A stretch of DNA of 64,000 nucleotides, from positions 992,001-1,056,000 of the forward strand of contig NZ_CP046115.1 of assembly GCF_009707385.1 (NCBI RefSeq), read 5' to 3'. This DNA comes from Klebsiella oxytoca (lineage in GTDB: Bacteria; Pseudomonadota; Gammaproteobacteria; Enterobacterales; Enterobacteriaceae). Under the pieces are notes generated by a model. It did not search any database and was not told the origin of the DNA. It saw nothing but the letters and a program-made list of their open reading frames with translations. This document shows, piece after piece, positions 9,529 to 18,337 of the stretch; within the stretch, counting starts at the first letter, position 1, and the number at the start of each line of letters is the position of its first letter. The position numbers were made by a program, and so were the translations under genes.

Positions 9529-10501
9529 CGGCTACCCAGTAGATTCCGTAGCGCCGCTGGACGACGCTGAAGGTTCGCCCCTGCTTTTGCAGGAGGCTAC
9601 GTTGCTGATAGCGGGCGTTGCCCATCACCACGCTGAACGTGGCGATAAAACGCTCGCTGTGAACCGCCAGCCCCGGGCGTGCGGCGGCGGTATCGGTTTT
9701 TTGTAATATCGGCTGCGACAGGAAGGCGGCGACGCTGCTCCAGCCGGTAGCCGCGCGGGTTTGTACTAGCTGCCGGGCTTCAGAGACGGTGAGTTCTGTC
9801 GGGAACAGCGCCGCCAGCAGCGCGGCCTGAGCGGGCTGTAGGGTATTGACGTTCACCTGCAGCGCATCGTCCGGAAGCGCGCAGACAAACGGCAGCAGGC
9901 GCTGATAGAGCGCAGCGTCCATCCCGGCCAGCAGGCGCAGTTCGCTGACGTCCTGCAGCGGCTGATTACCGGTCAGATAGCCGGGTGATTGCGCCATATA
10001 GACTTCGTCCTCCGCGCCGTTCAGCAGCGGCTGGCGATCGCTGTCGACCCAGTCGCGCAGGGCGGCGGTCAGCTGTAAAGCACGCAGCGGCTCGCTGCCG
10101 AGATTTTCCAGCAGCCGGGTAAACACCTGCGCGGGATAAGGCATTTCGGCGCTTTCATCGCCGTTGCGCTGGTTAATCGCGTTGAGGTTGAAGCAGGCCT
10201 GGGCATCGCTAATGGTGGCGTAAATCTCGCCGTCATTAACCGTAAAGCGGCGTCCCTGCTGGGCCCAGTTCTGCGCCAGATGGGTCTTGTTCGGCGAGTC
10301 GAGCGCATCGCGTTGCAGCAGCGCCGCTGCCATAGTTTCCGCCCCCAGCGCGTACCATTTGGCCTGCAGATTATCGAGGGTGGTGGCGGTTTGCTGGTAC
10401 ATCCGCGCGCTGCGCTCGGTCATGGCGCTCGCCAGCACCATCATCAGAGCGAGGATCAGCAGCACCATCAGCAGGGCGACGCCGCGCTGGCGGGTGTTCA
10501 T
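9521..10501 (-). CDS. pulK: Minor pseudopilin PulK (GspK)
   Basis: PulK is the largest minor pseudopilin and, with PulI and PulJ, forms the tip complex that starts pseudopilus assembly. The 326-aa product begins MNTRQRGVALLMVLLILALM: a prepilin leader ending in Gly, without the Glu at +5 that other pseudopilins have, which is normal for GspK. The remainder is a large alpha-helical periplasmic insertion typical of GspK. The start at 10501 overlaps the pulJ stop (ATGA); an apparent 35-codon upstream extension is pulJ sequence in another frame. Confidence 0.95.
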   Translation of the reverse strand: MNTRQRGVALLMVLLILALMMVLASAMTERSARMYQQTATTLDNLQAKWYALGAETMAAALLQRDALDSPNKTHLAQNWAQQGRRFTVNDGEIYATISDAQACFNLNAINQRNGDESAEMPYPAQVFTRLLENLGSEPLRALQLTAALRDWVDSDRQPLLNGAEDEVYMAQSPGYLTGNQPLQDVSELRLLAGMDAALYQRLLPFVCALPDDALQVNVNTLQPAQAALLAALFPTELTVSEARQLVQTRAATGWSSVAAFLSQPILQKTDTAAARPGLAVHSERFIATFSVVMGNARYQQRSLLQKQGRTFSVVQRRYGIYWVADE

Positions 10502-11094
10502 TGGCTGCCTCCCGGCGTCAGCAGAAACAGCCGACGGATCTCGCCGATCTGTTCCAGCGTCAGGGTCACTTCCAGCCCCTGCGGCAGCGTCTGCGGCTGC
10601 TGCCATTCGTCCTGCCAGCGGCCGCTGGCGTAAAAGCGCAGGCGGAACGCATGAACGCCGCGCAGCACCACGTTTACCGTGGGCTGGCTGCCGGGCAGTG
10701 GGTCCTGCTGGTCGTAGCTCAGGCGTTCCAGCTGGTTGCCGCGTAGACGGTAGCTAACGTTCTGAATTTCCGAACGCGGCAGGAGCCCCAAAGGATTGGG
10801 CCAGCCGTTACGGCTAAAGGCGATCGCCCCGTCGTCGCTGCCGAGCTGGAAGCGCCCGGCAAAAAACAGGCTCGTGCTGTCGCGGCTGCGGCGGGGAATG
10901 ATTTGGCTAAAGTCCGCCGCCATTTGGCTGAACGTTTGCTGTAGCGCCTGCATGCGCTCGCTTTTATCACGGGTGAGCGTATCGGTGCGCATGACGTTTT
11001 GCAGTACCGTTATGGCAGCGACGCTAAGCGCCGCGAGGATCGCCAGCGCCAGCAGCATTTCGATAAGGGTGAAGCCACGCGAGCGCTGATTCAT
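10498..11094 (-). CDS. pulJ: Minor pseudopilin PulJ (GspJ)
   Basis: A minor pseudopilin of the type II system, 198 aa. The N-terminus MNQRSRGFTLIEMLLALAIL is a class III signal: a short basic leader, cleavage after Gly7 before Phe, and Glu at +5. A globular periplasmic domain follows. It forms the tip trimer with PulI and PulK (established for GspI/J/K). Both ends overlap neighbours by 4 bp (ATGA), so translation is coupled along pulI-J-K. Confidence 0.96.
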   Translation of the reverse strand: MNQRSRGFTLIEMLLALAILAALSVAAITVLQNVMRTDTLTRDKSERMQALQQTFSQMAADFSQIIPRRSRDSTSLFFAGRFQLGSDDGAIAFSRNGWPNPLGLLPRSEIQNVSYRLRGNQLERLSYDQQDPLPGSQPTVNVVLRGVHAFRLRFYASGRWQDEWQQPQTLPQGLEVTLTLEQIGEIRRLFLLTPGGSQ

Positions 11095-11456
11095 GGCTGC
11101 GTCACGTAGGTGCGTAGCGAAGAGACCGGCATCTTGTCGCTTTTGGCATGGCGGACTTCGACGTCCAGCGCCCGCAGCTGCGGCAGGTCGGTCTCCACGC
11201 CATGCCAGCGAATATGCCAGCTGACGCCCGCCGCCTGCACCGTGGTTTCCGACCAGCCCAGCGCGGGCCAGCGGTTTTCCAGCTTAAGCTGTACCAGCTG
11301 ATTATCCGCCAGCCAACTGGCCAGGGTTTTTTCCTCCATTCGTCCCAGCTGGCGGGTTTGCTGGAGCGTGGCCTGCATTATCGCCAGCCCGGCGAGGGCG
11401 AATACCACCAGCGCCACCATCACTTCAATCAGCGTCATACCGGACTGCTTTTTCAT
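11091..11456 (-). CDS. pulI: Minor pseudopilin PulI (GspI)
   Basis: A 121-aa minor pseudopilin. MKKQSGMTLIEVMVALVVFA shows a prepilin leader cleaved after Gly6, Met at +1 and Glu at +5, which is characteristic of GspI. It is thought to nucleate the pseudopilus tip with PulJ and PulK. Overlaps of 4 bp with pulH upstream and pulJ downstream place it in the coupled pseudopilin block. Confidence 0.96.
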   Translation of the reverse strand: MKKQSGMTLIEVMVALVVFALAGLAIMQATLQQTRQLGRMEEKTLASWLADNQLVQLKLENRWPALGWSETTVQAAGVSWHIRWHGVETDLPQLRALDVEVRHAKSDKMPVSSLRTYVTQP

Positions 11457-11965
11457 GGCGCCTCCTGCGTTGCAGCCAGGCTTTCGCCGCGCGCATCAAA
11501 AGCGATACCCGGCTTATCGCCGATACTGAGCTGGAACGGCGTCATTTCGCCGCCGGGGAAAATCAGCACATCGGGATTGTTGCCAGGCGTCCAGACCTCG
11601 CCCTGCGGAAAAGTAAGACGCAGCTGGTCACCGACAACCTGGCCAGAGGAGGCGACGCGTCCGGCGCGCAGCGGCAGCCAGCGATAGCCGTTCCAGTCGT
11701 TGCTGGCGGGGGGCGGATCGCTGCTTTCTCGGGCCTGTAATACCATAAACTGCCAGCCGTCGGGATGTACCGAGACGCCAAAAAACTGGCCGGTTTGCAG
11801 CCCTCGCTGCTGGATAAAGCGCAGCTGTGCCTCAAAGCGCGCCAGCGTTTGCGCCGCGCTATCGTCACGCGAAGCCGGGAAAGCCAGCATCACCATGCCC
11901 GCGCTGACGCCCATCAGCAGCAAAATGAGCATCATCTCCAGTAGCGTAAAGCCGCGCTGGCGCAC
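11453..11965 (-). CDS. pulH: Minor pseudopilin PulH (GspH)
   Basis: A 170-aa minor pseudopilin thought to join the tip complex to the PulG shaft. MRQRGFTLLEMMLILLLMGV gives a very short leader (cleavage after Gly5) with Phe +1 and Glu +5. The start codon is GTG at 11963-11965; its first base is also the last base of the pulG TAG stop, a one-base overlap that implies reinitiation. Downstream it overlaps pulI by 4 bp. Confidence 0.95.
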   Translation of the reverse strand: MRQRGFTLLEMMLILLLMGVSAGMVMLAFPASRDDSAAQTLARFEAQLRFIQQRGLQTGQFFGVSVHPDGWQFMVLQARESSDPPPASNDWNGYRWLPLRAGRVASSGQVVGDQLRLTFPQGEVWTPGNNPDVLIFPGGEMTPFQLSIGDKPGIAFDARGESLAATQEAP

Positions 11966-12387
11966 TATTTCTTCCCGAGAGTCCAGTTGCCGATATCGTC
12001 ATTGCTCTCCGGCACGCCGTCCGGCCCGAGGCTGAAAATATCCACCTGTCCGTGCTGGCCGGGGCTCAGTAACTGATAATCGTTGCCCCAGGGATCCTGC
12101 GGCAGACGGCGAATATAGCCGCCTTCAGGATAGTTGCGCGGGTGCGGCTCGGCCGATGGCGCGCTGACCAGCGCCTGCAGCCCTTGTTCGGTGGTGGGAT
12201 AGCGGCTGTTGTCCAGTTTGTACATGTCCAGCGCCCCTTCAAGCGCCACAAGGTCGCTGACCACTTTTTGCCGGTCGGCCTTTTCTTTGTTGCCCATCAG
12301 GTTGGGCACCACCAGGCTGGCGAGCACGCCGAGGATAACAATCACCACCATGATTTCCAGTAAGGTGAATCCGCGCTGTCGTTGCAT
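11965..12387 (-). CDS. pulG: Major pseudopilin PulG (GspG)
   Basis: PulG forms the shaft of the periplasmic pseudopilus that drives substrate out through the secretin. The 140-aa product starts MQRQRGFTLLEIMVVIVILG (cleavage after Gly6, Phe +1, Glu +5), and the C-terminal domain ends with the GspG-type calcium-binding loop LGPDGVPESNDDIGNW. The start at 12387 is chosen because GGAG lies 6 bases upstream; an ATG four codons further up has no such site. It lies 20 bp after pulF and overlaps pulH by one base. Confidence 0.97.
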   Translation of the reverse strand: MQRQRGFTLLEIMVVIVILGVLASLVVPNLMGNKEKADRQKVVSDLVALEGALDMYKLDNSRYPTTEQGLQALVSAPSAEPHPRNYPEGGYIRRLPQDPWGNDYQLLSPGQHGQVDIFSLGPDGVPESNDDIGNWTLGKK

Positions 12388-12407
12388 ATTTTTCTCCATT
12401 AGAACAA

Positions 12408-13616
12408 TTACATACTCATCAGGGTATTGAGCTGCAGTATCGGTTGCAGGATGGCGAGGACGATAAACAGCACCATGCCGGCCATCGCCACCACCAGCAG
12501 GGGTTCAAACAGGCTGAGGGCCAGCTGAATTTGCGCGCTGAGATCCCGGTCCTGGTTATCCGCCGCGCGCTCCAGCATGCCGTTGAGCTCGCCGCTCTGC
12601 TCGCCGCTGGCGACCATGTAGCGCATCATCGGCGGGAAAAGCTGGGTCATTTCAAGGGCGCGATGCAGGCTGACGCCTTCGCGTACCGCGTCGCTGGCGG
12701 CTTCCAGCTGGCGCTTCGCCCAGGCGTTGCTTAATACTTCCGCGCTGATGCGCATCGCCAGCAGCAGCGGAACGGCGCTGGCGTTGAGAATGCTCAGGGT
12801 GCGGGCGTAGCGGGCGCTGTTAACGCTGCGCGCGACCCGGCCAATCAGCGGCAGGCGCAGCAGCAGCCTGTGCCAGGCCAGCCGCTTTGCCGGTTGTCGC
12901 AGGAGGTAGCGCAGTAGCAGGACGACGAGCAGGGTTGTCAGCAGCAGCAACGGGCCGGCGGCGCGCAGCAGATCGCTCATCGCCATCAGCAGACGGGTGG
13001 AAAACGGCAGCGCCTGCTTGAGGTGAATAAACTGATCGACGACCTTCGGCACTACCGTTGAGAGCAGAATCACAATCACGCTGACGGCAACAAAAGTCAG
13101 CACGATGGGGTAAATCATCGCCTGCAGCAGCCGGGCGCGAAGCTGCTGGCGCTGCTCGGTGTAGTCCGCCAGCCGGTTCAGTACGCCATCGAGGTGGCCG
13201 GAAGCTTCTCCGGCGGCGACCATCGCGCAGTAGAGCTCGTCGAAGCAGCCCGGGTAGCCGCGCATCGCTTCCGCCAGCGAATGGCCTTCCAGCACTTTGC
13301 CGCGCACGCCGGCAATCAGGGTTTTCAGCTGTGGTTTCTCACACTGCTGGGCCACCGCGTCGAGCGCTTTTTCCAGCGGGATGGCGGCGGCGACCAGCGT
13401 CGCCAGCTGGCGGGTAATGAGGGCGAGATCGCGGGCGTTAGTGCGGCGGGTAAAGCGCCGTCGTCCGCCGCCGCCGTTGTCCGCCGGATCGATTTCCAGC
13501 GCCAGCCAGCCCTTTTCTCGCAGCAGCTGGCGCGCGTGACGGGCGGAGTCCGCCTGCTGGACGCCGCGCCGGGGTTTACCGTTTTCGTCGAGGGCCTGAA
13601 AGCGAAACTGCGCCAT
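12408..13616 (-). CDS. pulF: Type II secretion system platform protein PulF (GspF)
   Basis: GspF is the polytopic core of the inner-membrane assembly platform and is thought to transmit ATPase rotation to pseudopilin addition. The 402-aa protein shows two homologous cytoplasmic helical domains (first around [20 protein letters not shown], second around [19 protein letters not shown]) and about three membrane segments, the last at the C-terminus ([20 protein letters not shown]). One base separates it from the pulE stop codon. Confidence 0.96.
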   Translation of the reverse strand: MAQFRFQALDENGKPRRGVQQADSARHARQLLREKGWLALEIDPADNGGGGRRRFTRRTNARDLALITRQLATLVAAAIPLEKALDAVAQQCEKPQLKTLIAGVRGKVLEGHSLAEAMRGYPGCFDELYCAMVAAGEASGHLDGVLNRLADYTEQRQQLRARLLQAMIYPIVLTFVAVSVIVILLSTVVPKVVDQFIHLKQALPFSTRLLMAMSDLLRAAGPLLLLTTLLVVLLLRYLLRQPAKRLAWHRLLLRLPLIGRVARSVNSARYARTLSILNASAVPLLLAMRISAEVLSNAWAKRQLEAASDAVREGVSLHRALEMTQLFPPMMRYMVASGEQSGELNGMLERAADNQDRDLSAQIQLALSLFEPLLVVAMAGMVLFIVLAILQPILQLNTLMSM

Positions 13617-13617
13617 C

Positions 13618-15111
13618 TCAGGAGGCCTCCGCGATCTGCTGTTCGGTGACCCGCAGCACCTCTTGCCAGCTGGTGATCCCCGCCAGTACCTTCTCGCGTC
13701 CGGCGTGGCGCAGGGTCATATAGTCCGCTCCCAGCTGTTGGATCAGCGTCACCTCGTTTTCGCCGCGGTGGATAGCCATGCGCACGCGGTCGTCCACCAG
13801 CAGCAGTTCGTGAATGCCGGTGCGTCCGCGATAGCCGGTAAAGCCGCATTCGGCGCAGCCCCGGGGCTGCCAGAGCGCCGTGCCGGGGGCGATATTCATT
13901 TGACGGGCGGTGTCAGCATTGGCCGGTTCCTGCTGGCGGCAGTGCGGGCAGAGCTGGCGTACCAGCCGCTGCGACATCACCGCCAGTAGCGAGGTGGAGA
14001 GCAGAAAAGGCTCGACGCCCATATCCTGCAGGCGCGAGATAGCGCCCAGCGCGCTGTTGGTATGCAGCGTTGAGAGCACCAGGTGGCCGGTTAGCGAGGC
14101 CTGAACGGCGATCTGCGCCGTCTCACCGTCGCGGATTTCTCCCACCAGCACCACGTCAGGGTCCTGGCGCAAAATGGCGCGCAGCCCGCGGGCAAAGGTC
14201 ATATCGACTTTGGCGTTCACCTGGGTTTGACCGATGCCCTCCAGCTCGTATTCGATTGGGTCCTCAATGGTCATAATGTTGCGTTCGCGGGCGTCGAGGC
14301 GGCTCAGCGCGGCGTAGAGGGTAGTGCTTTTTCCCGAGCCGGTCGGCCCGGTGACCAGCACAATGCCGTGCGGGCGGGCGATTAGCCCATCCACCTGCTG
14401 AAGCAGGGCGGGCGACATCCCGAGGGTCAGCAGGTCGAGATTAACGCTGTTTTTATCGAGCAGACGCAGCACCACGCGTTCGCCGTAGCTCGACGGCAGG
14501 GTGGAGACGCGTACATCGACGGCGCGTCCGCCAATGCGCAGCGCCATACGCCCGTCCTGAGGAATGCGCTTTTCGGCGATGTCGAGGCTTGCCATTACCT
14601 TAATGCGCGAGATCAGCAGCGCGGCGAGGCGACGCTGGGGACGCAGGATTTCGCGCAGTACGCCGTCGACGCGAAAGCGAATTTGCAGGTGGCGTTCATA
14701 GGTTTCGATATGAATATCCGACGCTTTTTCTTTGATCGCTTCGGTGAGCATGGCGTTTATCAGGCGAATAATCGGCGCGTCGTCTTCGCTATCCAGCAGG
14801 TCGTCGGTGTCCGGCAGCTCTTCGGCAAGGGTATATAAGTCCAGCTCGTTGCCGATATCGGCCATCATGCGCCGGGCTTCGACGGAGTCGCGCTGATAGC
14901 TCAGCACCAGCAGCTTTTCGAACGCCTCTTCTTCCAGCCTTTCGAGGCTGAACGGCATCGCGGCTACCCGGCGGGCTTCCAGCAGCACCTGCGGCGCGGT
15001 GGCGGCGAGGCAGAAAACCTCGCAGCTTGCGCCGTTGCTCAGCAACATCACGTTGTGCGCGCGGGCGTAGCTAAAGGGGAGCAGCGGGCGTCGTTCAGCG
15101 GCGGGCGTCAT
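13618..15111 (-). CDS. pulE: Type II secretion ATPase PulE (GspE)
   Basis: The cytoplasmic AAA-like hexameric ATPase that powers pseudopilus growth. In the 497-aa sequence, Walker [10 protein letters not shown] is at residues 255-263, the Asp box [12 protein letters not shown] follows near 281, Walker [16 protein letters not shown] near 316, and the His box [14 protein letters not shown] near 339. A four-cysteine zinc module CPHC...CAECG is near residues 391-433, as in GspE. Its ATG overlaps the pulD stop (ATGA). Confidence 0.97.
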   Translation of the reverse strand: MTPAAERRPLLPFSYARAHNVMLLSNGASCEVFCLAATAPQVLLEARRVAAMPFSLERLEEEAFEKLLVLSYQRDSVEARRMMADIGNELDLYTLAEELPDTDDLLDSEDDAPIIRLINAMLTEAIKEKASDIHIETYERHLQIRFRVDGVLREILRPQRRLAALLISRIKVMASLDIAEKRIPQDGRMALRIGGRAVDVRVSTLPSSYGERVVLRLLDKNSVNLDLLTLGMSPALLQQVDGLIARPHGIVLVTGPTGSGKSTTLYAALSRLDARERNIMTIEDPIEYELEGIGQTQVNAKVDMTFARGLRAILRQDPDVVLVGEIRDGETAQIAVQASLTGHLVLSTLHTNSALGAISRLQDMGVEPFLLSTSLLAVMSQRLVRQLCPHCRQQEPANADTARQMNIAPGTALWQPRGCAECGFTGYRGRTGIHELLLVDDRVRMAIHRGENEVTLIQQLGADYMTLRHAGREKVLAGITSWQEVLRVTEQQIAEAS

Positions 15112-17090
15112 AGATTCCCTCCCAGGTTGAACGCGTCGATAGCGGCGCTCACCTGGCGGAACGCGGCGGTATCCTGGCGCGGATAGATCTCCAGCAGATC
15201 GTTGCTCAGCATCGCGTCGTTGCTCTCTTTACCGCGCTGTTTGCTCTGGGCGTCGTTAAAGGCGGTGTACTGACCGGATGAGGCCTGACGGTATTCGTCG
15301 CGGTCGCGGATCACCGTCGGGCGGATAAACAGCATCAGATTACGTTTGGAAACCTTTTTGCTGGTGGAGCGGAATAGCGCGCCGATTACCGGAATATCGC
15401 CGAGCAGCGGCACTTTATCGGCGGTGTCGGAAACGCTTTTATCCAGCAGGCCGCCGACGACCACCGTTTCGCCGCTGCCGACCAGCACCGCGTTATTGAC
15501 CGTGCGGGTGTTGAAGGTCGCGCCGAGATCCGAACTGGTGCTGGAGGCGGCGTCCGCTACGCTCGATACTTCTTGCTCTATCTCCAGCAGCACCGAATCG
15601 CCTTCGTTGATTTGCGGCTTTACTTTCAGCTTGATGCCGACGGTTTTGCGTTCGACGGTATTGAAGATGTTATCGCCGGAGGTGGTTTGCGAACCGGTGA
15701 GTACCGGGACTTCCTGGCCGACGTTAAAGGTGGCTTCCATGTTGTCGAGAGTAACGATGCTCGGGGTGGCCAAAATGTCGTTCTTGGTGCTGCTGGAGAG
15801 AGCGGTTAAAAGCATCGCCCAGTTACCCTGATAGAACCCGGCGGCAATGCCGTTAAAGGAGCTTAAGGCGCTGGCCAGCGAGCTGCTGACGGTACCGTCT
15901 TTGTTGTACTGGTTGGCTCCGGCGATGGCCGTGGAGATCGGCAGGCCGCTATTGGTGAACTGGGTCATGCCGGCGTTTTTATTGGCCCACTGGATGCCGA
16001 GGTTAAGGCCGTCAGCGTCCTGTACTTCGGCGATGATCGCCTCCACCAGCACCTGCGGGCGGCGGATATCCAGCTGCTCGATTACCCGTTCAAGATCGTT
16101 CATCACGTCCGGGGCAGCGGTGACAATCAGGGCGTTGGTCTGGCCGTGGGCTTTGATAATGATATTTTTATCCAGCGCCGCCACCGGCTTCGCGGCCTGC
16201 TTTTCGCTCTGAATCGTGCTGCTGATTCCGGTCAGTACCTCCACCAGATCGGAAGCTTTGGCGTATTTCAGGTAGATAACCTTGGTATTGCCCTGCGTTG
16301 CCTGCTGGCGGTCGAGCTGCTTGATCATGGCGATGATCCGCTGGCGAGAGTTGGGCTCGCCGCTGACCAGCACCGCGTTGGTGCGCTCATCGGCCACTAC
16401 GTTGGCCACCATTGAGCCGGGCAGCGCCGATTTACTGGTGTCTTTGTTGAGTTCGGTCACCAGCTTGACGACATCGGCGGCGGAGGCCCAGGACAGCGGA
16501 ACGGTCACCACGCTGCGGTCTCCGGCGTTATCGACGCGCTCAACAATGGTCAGCAGGCGTTTAATCACCGCCGCGCGACCGGTCATCAGCAGAACGTTGG
16601 AAGGCTCATAGTGCACCACGCTGCCCGCGCCGGCGTTATCGTTGAGCTGGCGCAGCAGCGGCGCCAGATCGCGGGCGGCGACGTTGGTCAGCGGCACTAC
16701 CCGGGTGACCACTTCATCGCCGATACCCGGCGCGGCATCGCTCGCTACCGGCACCGCGGCGGTTTTTGCATCCTTTGAACGCACCACTTTCAGCACGCCG
16801 TTATTCATATTAATTACGGCGAAACCGTAGACATCGAGGACGCTGAGGAAGAATTGATAATATTGCTCTTCATTGAGCATATCGTAGCTGCGCACGGTAA
16901 TTGTACCGCGCACGCTGGGATCGATAATGACCGTTTTATTCAGGTTTTTACTGACCGTATTGATAAATTCCTGAATATCGGTTCCCTTGAAGCTGGCGGA
17001 GAACTCTTCCGCCGAGGCTGGTTGGAATAACAGCGTGGCGAATATCAGCAGCGTCAGGGAAAATGAGCGGATAACGGTGGTGATGATCAA
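15108..17090 (-). CDS. pulD: Type II secretion secretin PulD (GspD)
   Basis: PulD forms the dodecameric outer-membrane channel through which PulA leaves the cell. The 660-aa precursor has a signal peptide ([17 protein letters not shown]), N0-N3 periplasmic domains (repeated [54 protein letters not shown]), the secretin domain with [12 protein letters not shown] and the family signature [16 protein letters not shown], and a C-terminal S-domain (residues ~600-660) that binds pilotin PulS. Translation starts at a TTG (17088-17090) directly after the pulC stop. The sequence is close to identical to K. oxytoca PulD as I remember it. Confidence 0.97.
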   Translation of the reverse strand: MIITTVIRSFSLTLLIFATLLFQPASAEEFSASFKGTDIQEFINTVSKNLNKTVIIDPSVRGTITVRSYDMLNEEQYYQFFLSVLDVYGFAVINMNNGVLKVVRSKDAKTAAVPVASDAAPGIGDEVVTRVVPLTNVAARDLAPLLRQLNDNAGAGSVVHYEPSNVLLMTGRAAVIKRLLTIVERVDNAGDRSVVTVPLSWASAADVVKLVTELNKDTSKSALPGSMVANVVADERTNAVLVSGEPNSRQRIIAMIKQLDRQQATQGNTKVIYLKYAKASDLVEVLTGISSTIQSEKQAAKPVAALDKNIIIKAHGQTNALIVTAAPDVMNDLERVIEQLDIRRPQVLVEAIIAEVQDADGLNLGIQWANKNAGMTQFTNSGLPISTAIAGANQYNKDGTVSSSLASALSSFNGIAAGFYQGNWAMLLTALSSSTKNDILATPSIVTLDNMEATFNVGQEVPVLTGSQTTSGDNIFNTVERKTVGIKLKVKPQINEGDSVLLEIEQEVSSVADAASSTSSDLGATFNTRTVNNAVLVGSGETVVVGGLLDKSVSDTADKVPLLGDIPVIGALFRSTSKKVSKRNLMLFIRPTVIRDRDEYRQASSGQYTAFNDAQSKQRGKESNDAMLSNDLLEIYPRQDTAAFRQVSAAIDAFNLGGNL

Positions 17091-17948
17091 TTATTCATCC
17101 CTCAGGGCTAGATAAATATCGTGTTTCTGGCCGTCGCGTTCAACGGTAAGGGTTATTTCAGTTAATTCCTGAAGCTGTTCTAATGCCTGCCGGGCTTGTT
17201 CCTGATCGCGTAAATCCAGACCGTTGAGGGCAGTCGCCAGATCGTTTTCCTGAAGCCCCGCCTGGCGAAATAACGCCGGATCTTTGCCGGGATTCAGGCG
17301 ATATCCGCTGAGTTTGTTATTGTCCATGACCGGCGAAATATTGAGGTAGTGAAGAATATTTTGCGGTTGCCGGCGTAACTCATGCGCCAGCTGGCGGGTT
17401 GGCGGCGTTGCGCTATTTTTTACGGCGCCGGGCTCATCGTTAAACAGCGGGATAGCCTCATTTCTGCCGCGATAATTGACTATCAGACGGTCGGGGAAAA
17501 TAGCGACGATTTTAGCTTCTCCCCCCGGCGTGCTATCGCCAATTCCCAGGCTAACTTGTTGATTACCTTTTACCATGATGGCAATAGCGCGGGATGGGTC
17601 GGTGCTGGCAAGCAGGCCGGTAATGCGTAGCTTCAGGGCTGAAATGGGGGCCTGCTGAAGGTTATTGGCGCTGACGGGCGCGGCGGTTTTCTCTGCGATG
17701 CCAAACAAGGTAAAGCGCGGAAGCTCCGCTTTAGATGGAATGTCTGGAGATGTTGTCAGAGTGATATTGGTCGATGCGGTGTCCGTAAAGTTTACCGGGA
17801 GAATTATTTTCCACGTTAATTGCGCAAGCTGCTGGCAGATAAAAAATAATATGATGGAGGTCACAATATGCGGCGCGTAATTAATTATTTTTTTATTTGA
17901 TATTGTTAATCTCATCACGGAATTATGCATTTTCATTCCTTTGCTCAT
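17091..17948 (-). CDS. pulC: Type II secretion connector protein PulC (GspC)
   Basis: PulC links the inner-membrane platform to the secretin and helps select substrate. The 285-aa product has one N-terminal membrane segment (IVTSIILFFICQQLAQL, about residues 30-46), a periplasmic HR domain (KLRITGLLASTDPSRAIAIM) and a C-terminal PDZ domain (GYRLNPGKDPALFRQAGLQENDLA, in two parts). First gene of the pulC-O operon. Start chosen at ATG 17948 (MSKGMKMHN), which has GAGGG 8 bases upstream; a TTG six codons upstream and an ATG six codons downstream are also possible. The 5' end is visibly AT-rich compared with the rest of the operon. Confidence 0.92.
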   Translation of the reverse strand: MSKGMKMHNSVMRLTISNKKIINYAPHIVTSIILFFICQQLAQLTWKIILPVNFTDTASTNITLTTSPDIPSKAELPRFTLFGIAEKTAAPVSANNLQQAPISALKLRITGLLASTDPSRAIAIMVKGNQQVSLGIGDSTPGGEAKIVAIFPDRLIVNYRGRNEAIPLFNDEPGAVKNSATPPTRQLAHELRRQPQNILHYLNISPVMDNNKLSGYRLNPGKDPALFRQAGLQENDLATALNGLDLRDQEQARQALEQLQELTEITLTVERDGQKHDIYLALRDE

Positions 17949-17974
17949 TCTATTTTCCCTCAGCAAAAGGTACT

Positions 17975-18003
17975 GCCCTGCCGATATTGGTAGGGCTTTT
18001 TTT
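17975..18003 (+). terminator. Rho-independent terminator reading toward pulA, antisense side of the pulC leader
   Basis: GCCCTGCC at 17975-17982 pairs with GGTAGGGC at 17989-17996 (one G-T wobble) and is followed by seven Ts, a complete intrinsic terminator on the plus strand. No plus-strand gene lies upstream, so it could stop antisense transcription coming out of pulC. On the minus strand it would be a hairpin in the pulC 5' leader, ending 26 bases before the start codon. Confidence 0.6.
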
Positions 18004-18121
18004 ATTTTGAGCGTGCTTATTGTGGGGATCTGTGTAGGTCGCTGCGAATCATAATGAGTTTCGCTATTGCGGTCGTCATTCCCTTTTTCTTTTTTCTCCC
18101 CCGGCCGCCTACGCCCCCAGA

Positions 18122-18139
18122 GGATGAGTGAATGGATGA
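18122..18139 (+). promoter_or_regulatory. Two directly repeated MalT-box-like hexamers in the pulC-pulA divergent control region
   Basis: GGATGA occurs at 18122-18127 and 18134-18139, 12 bp apart in the same orientation, each in a GGATGA context fitting the MalT core GGA(T/G)GA. A -10-like TATCTA at 18161-18166 lies 21 bp beyond the second box. Activation of divergent pulA and pulC promoters by MalT with maltotriose is established in Klebsiella. Which boxes serve pulC cannot be settled by eye; no equally good minus-strand hexamer was found. Confidence 0.65.
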
Positions 18140-18266
18140 TTGAACCGAAGAGAGCAAGAATATCTAATTATCGACGCTTTAAAGATATGCCTGTTATTTT
18201 TTTCATGGTGCTGTAAGGCGCTCTGAATAATTTCGTGCATAGATCACTTCATATAATTAATCAGCA

Positions 18267-18323
18267 TATACCCTAAATAATTCGAGTTGCAGGAAGGTAG
18301 CAACTTGAAGTATGACGGGTATT
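18267..18323 (+). repeat. Internally deleted ERIC element in the pulA leader
   Basis: The 57-bp segment begins TATACCCTAAATAATTCGAG and ends TTGAAGTATGACGGGTATT, the two outer arms of an ERIC (IRU) repeat, but lacks the central ~70 bp. The ends ATACCC and GGGTAT are inverted, and an inner AGTTGC/GCAACT pairing (18285-18290 with 18299-18304 approximately) makes the whole remnant foldable as one hairpin. It ends 14 bp before the pulA ATG, next to its AAAGGGA ribosome binding site. Confidence 0.85.
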
Positions 18324-18337
18324 AAAGGGACTATCGA

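Noticed and set aside
18233..18252. CRP site before pulA
   Set aside because: Only one half (GATCACTT) is good; the TGTGA half is poor, so I do not call it.
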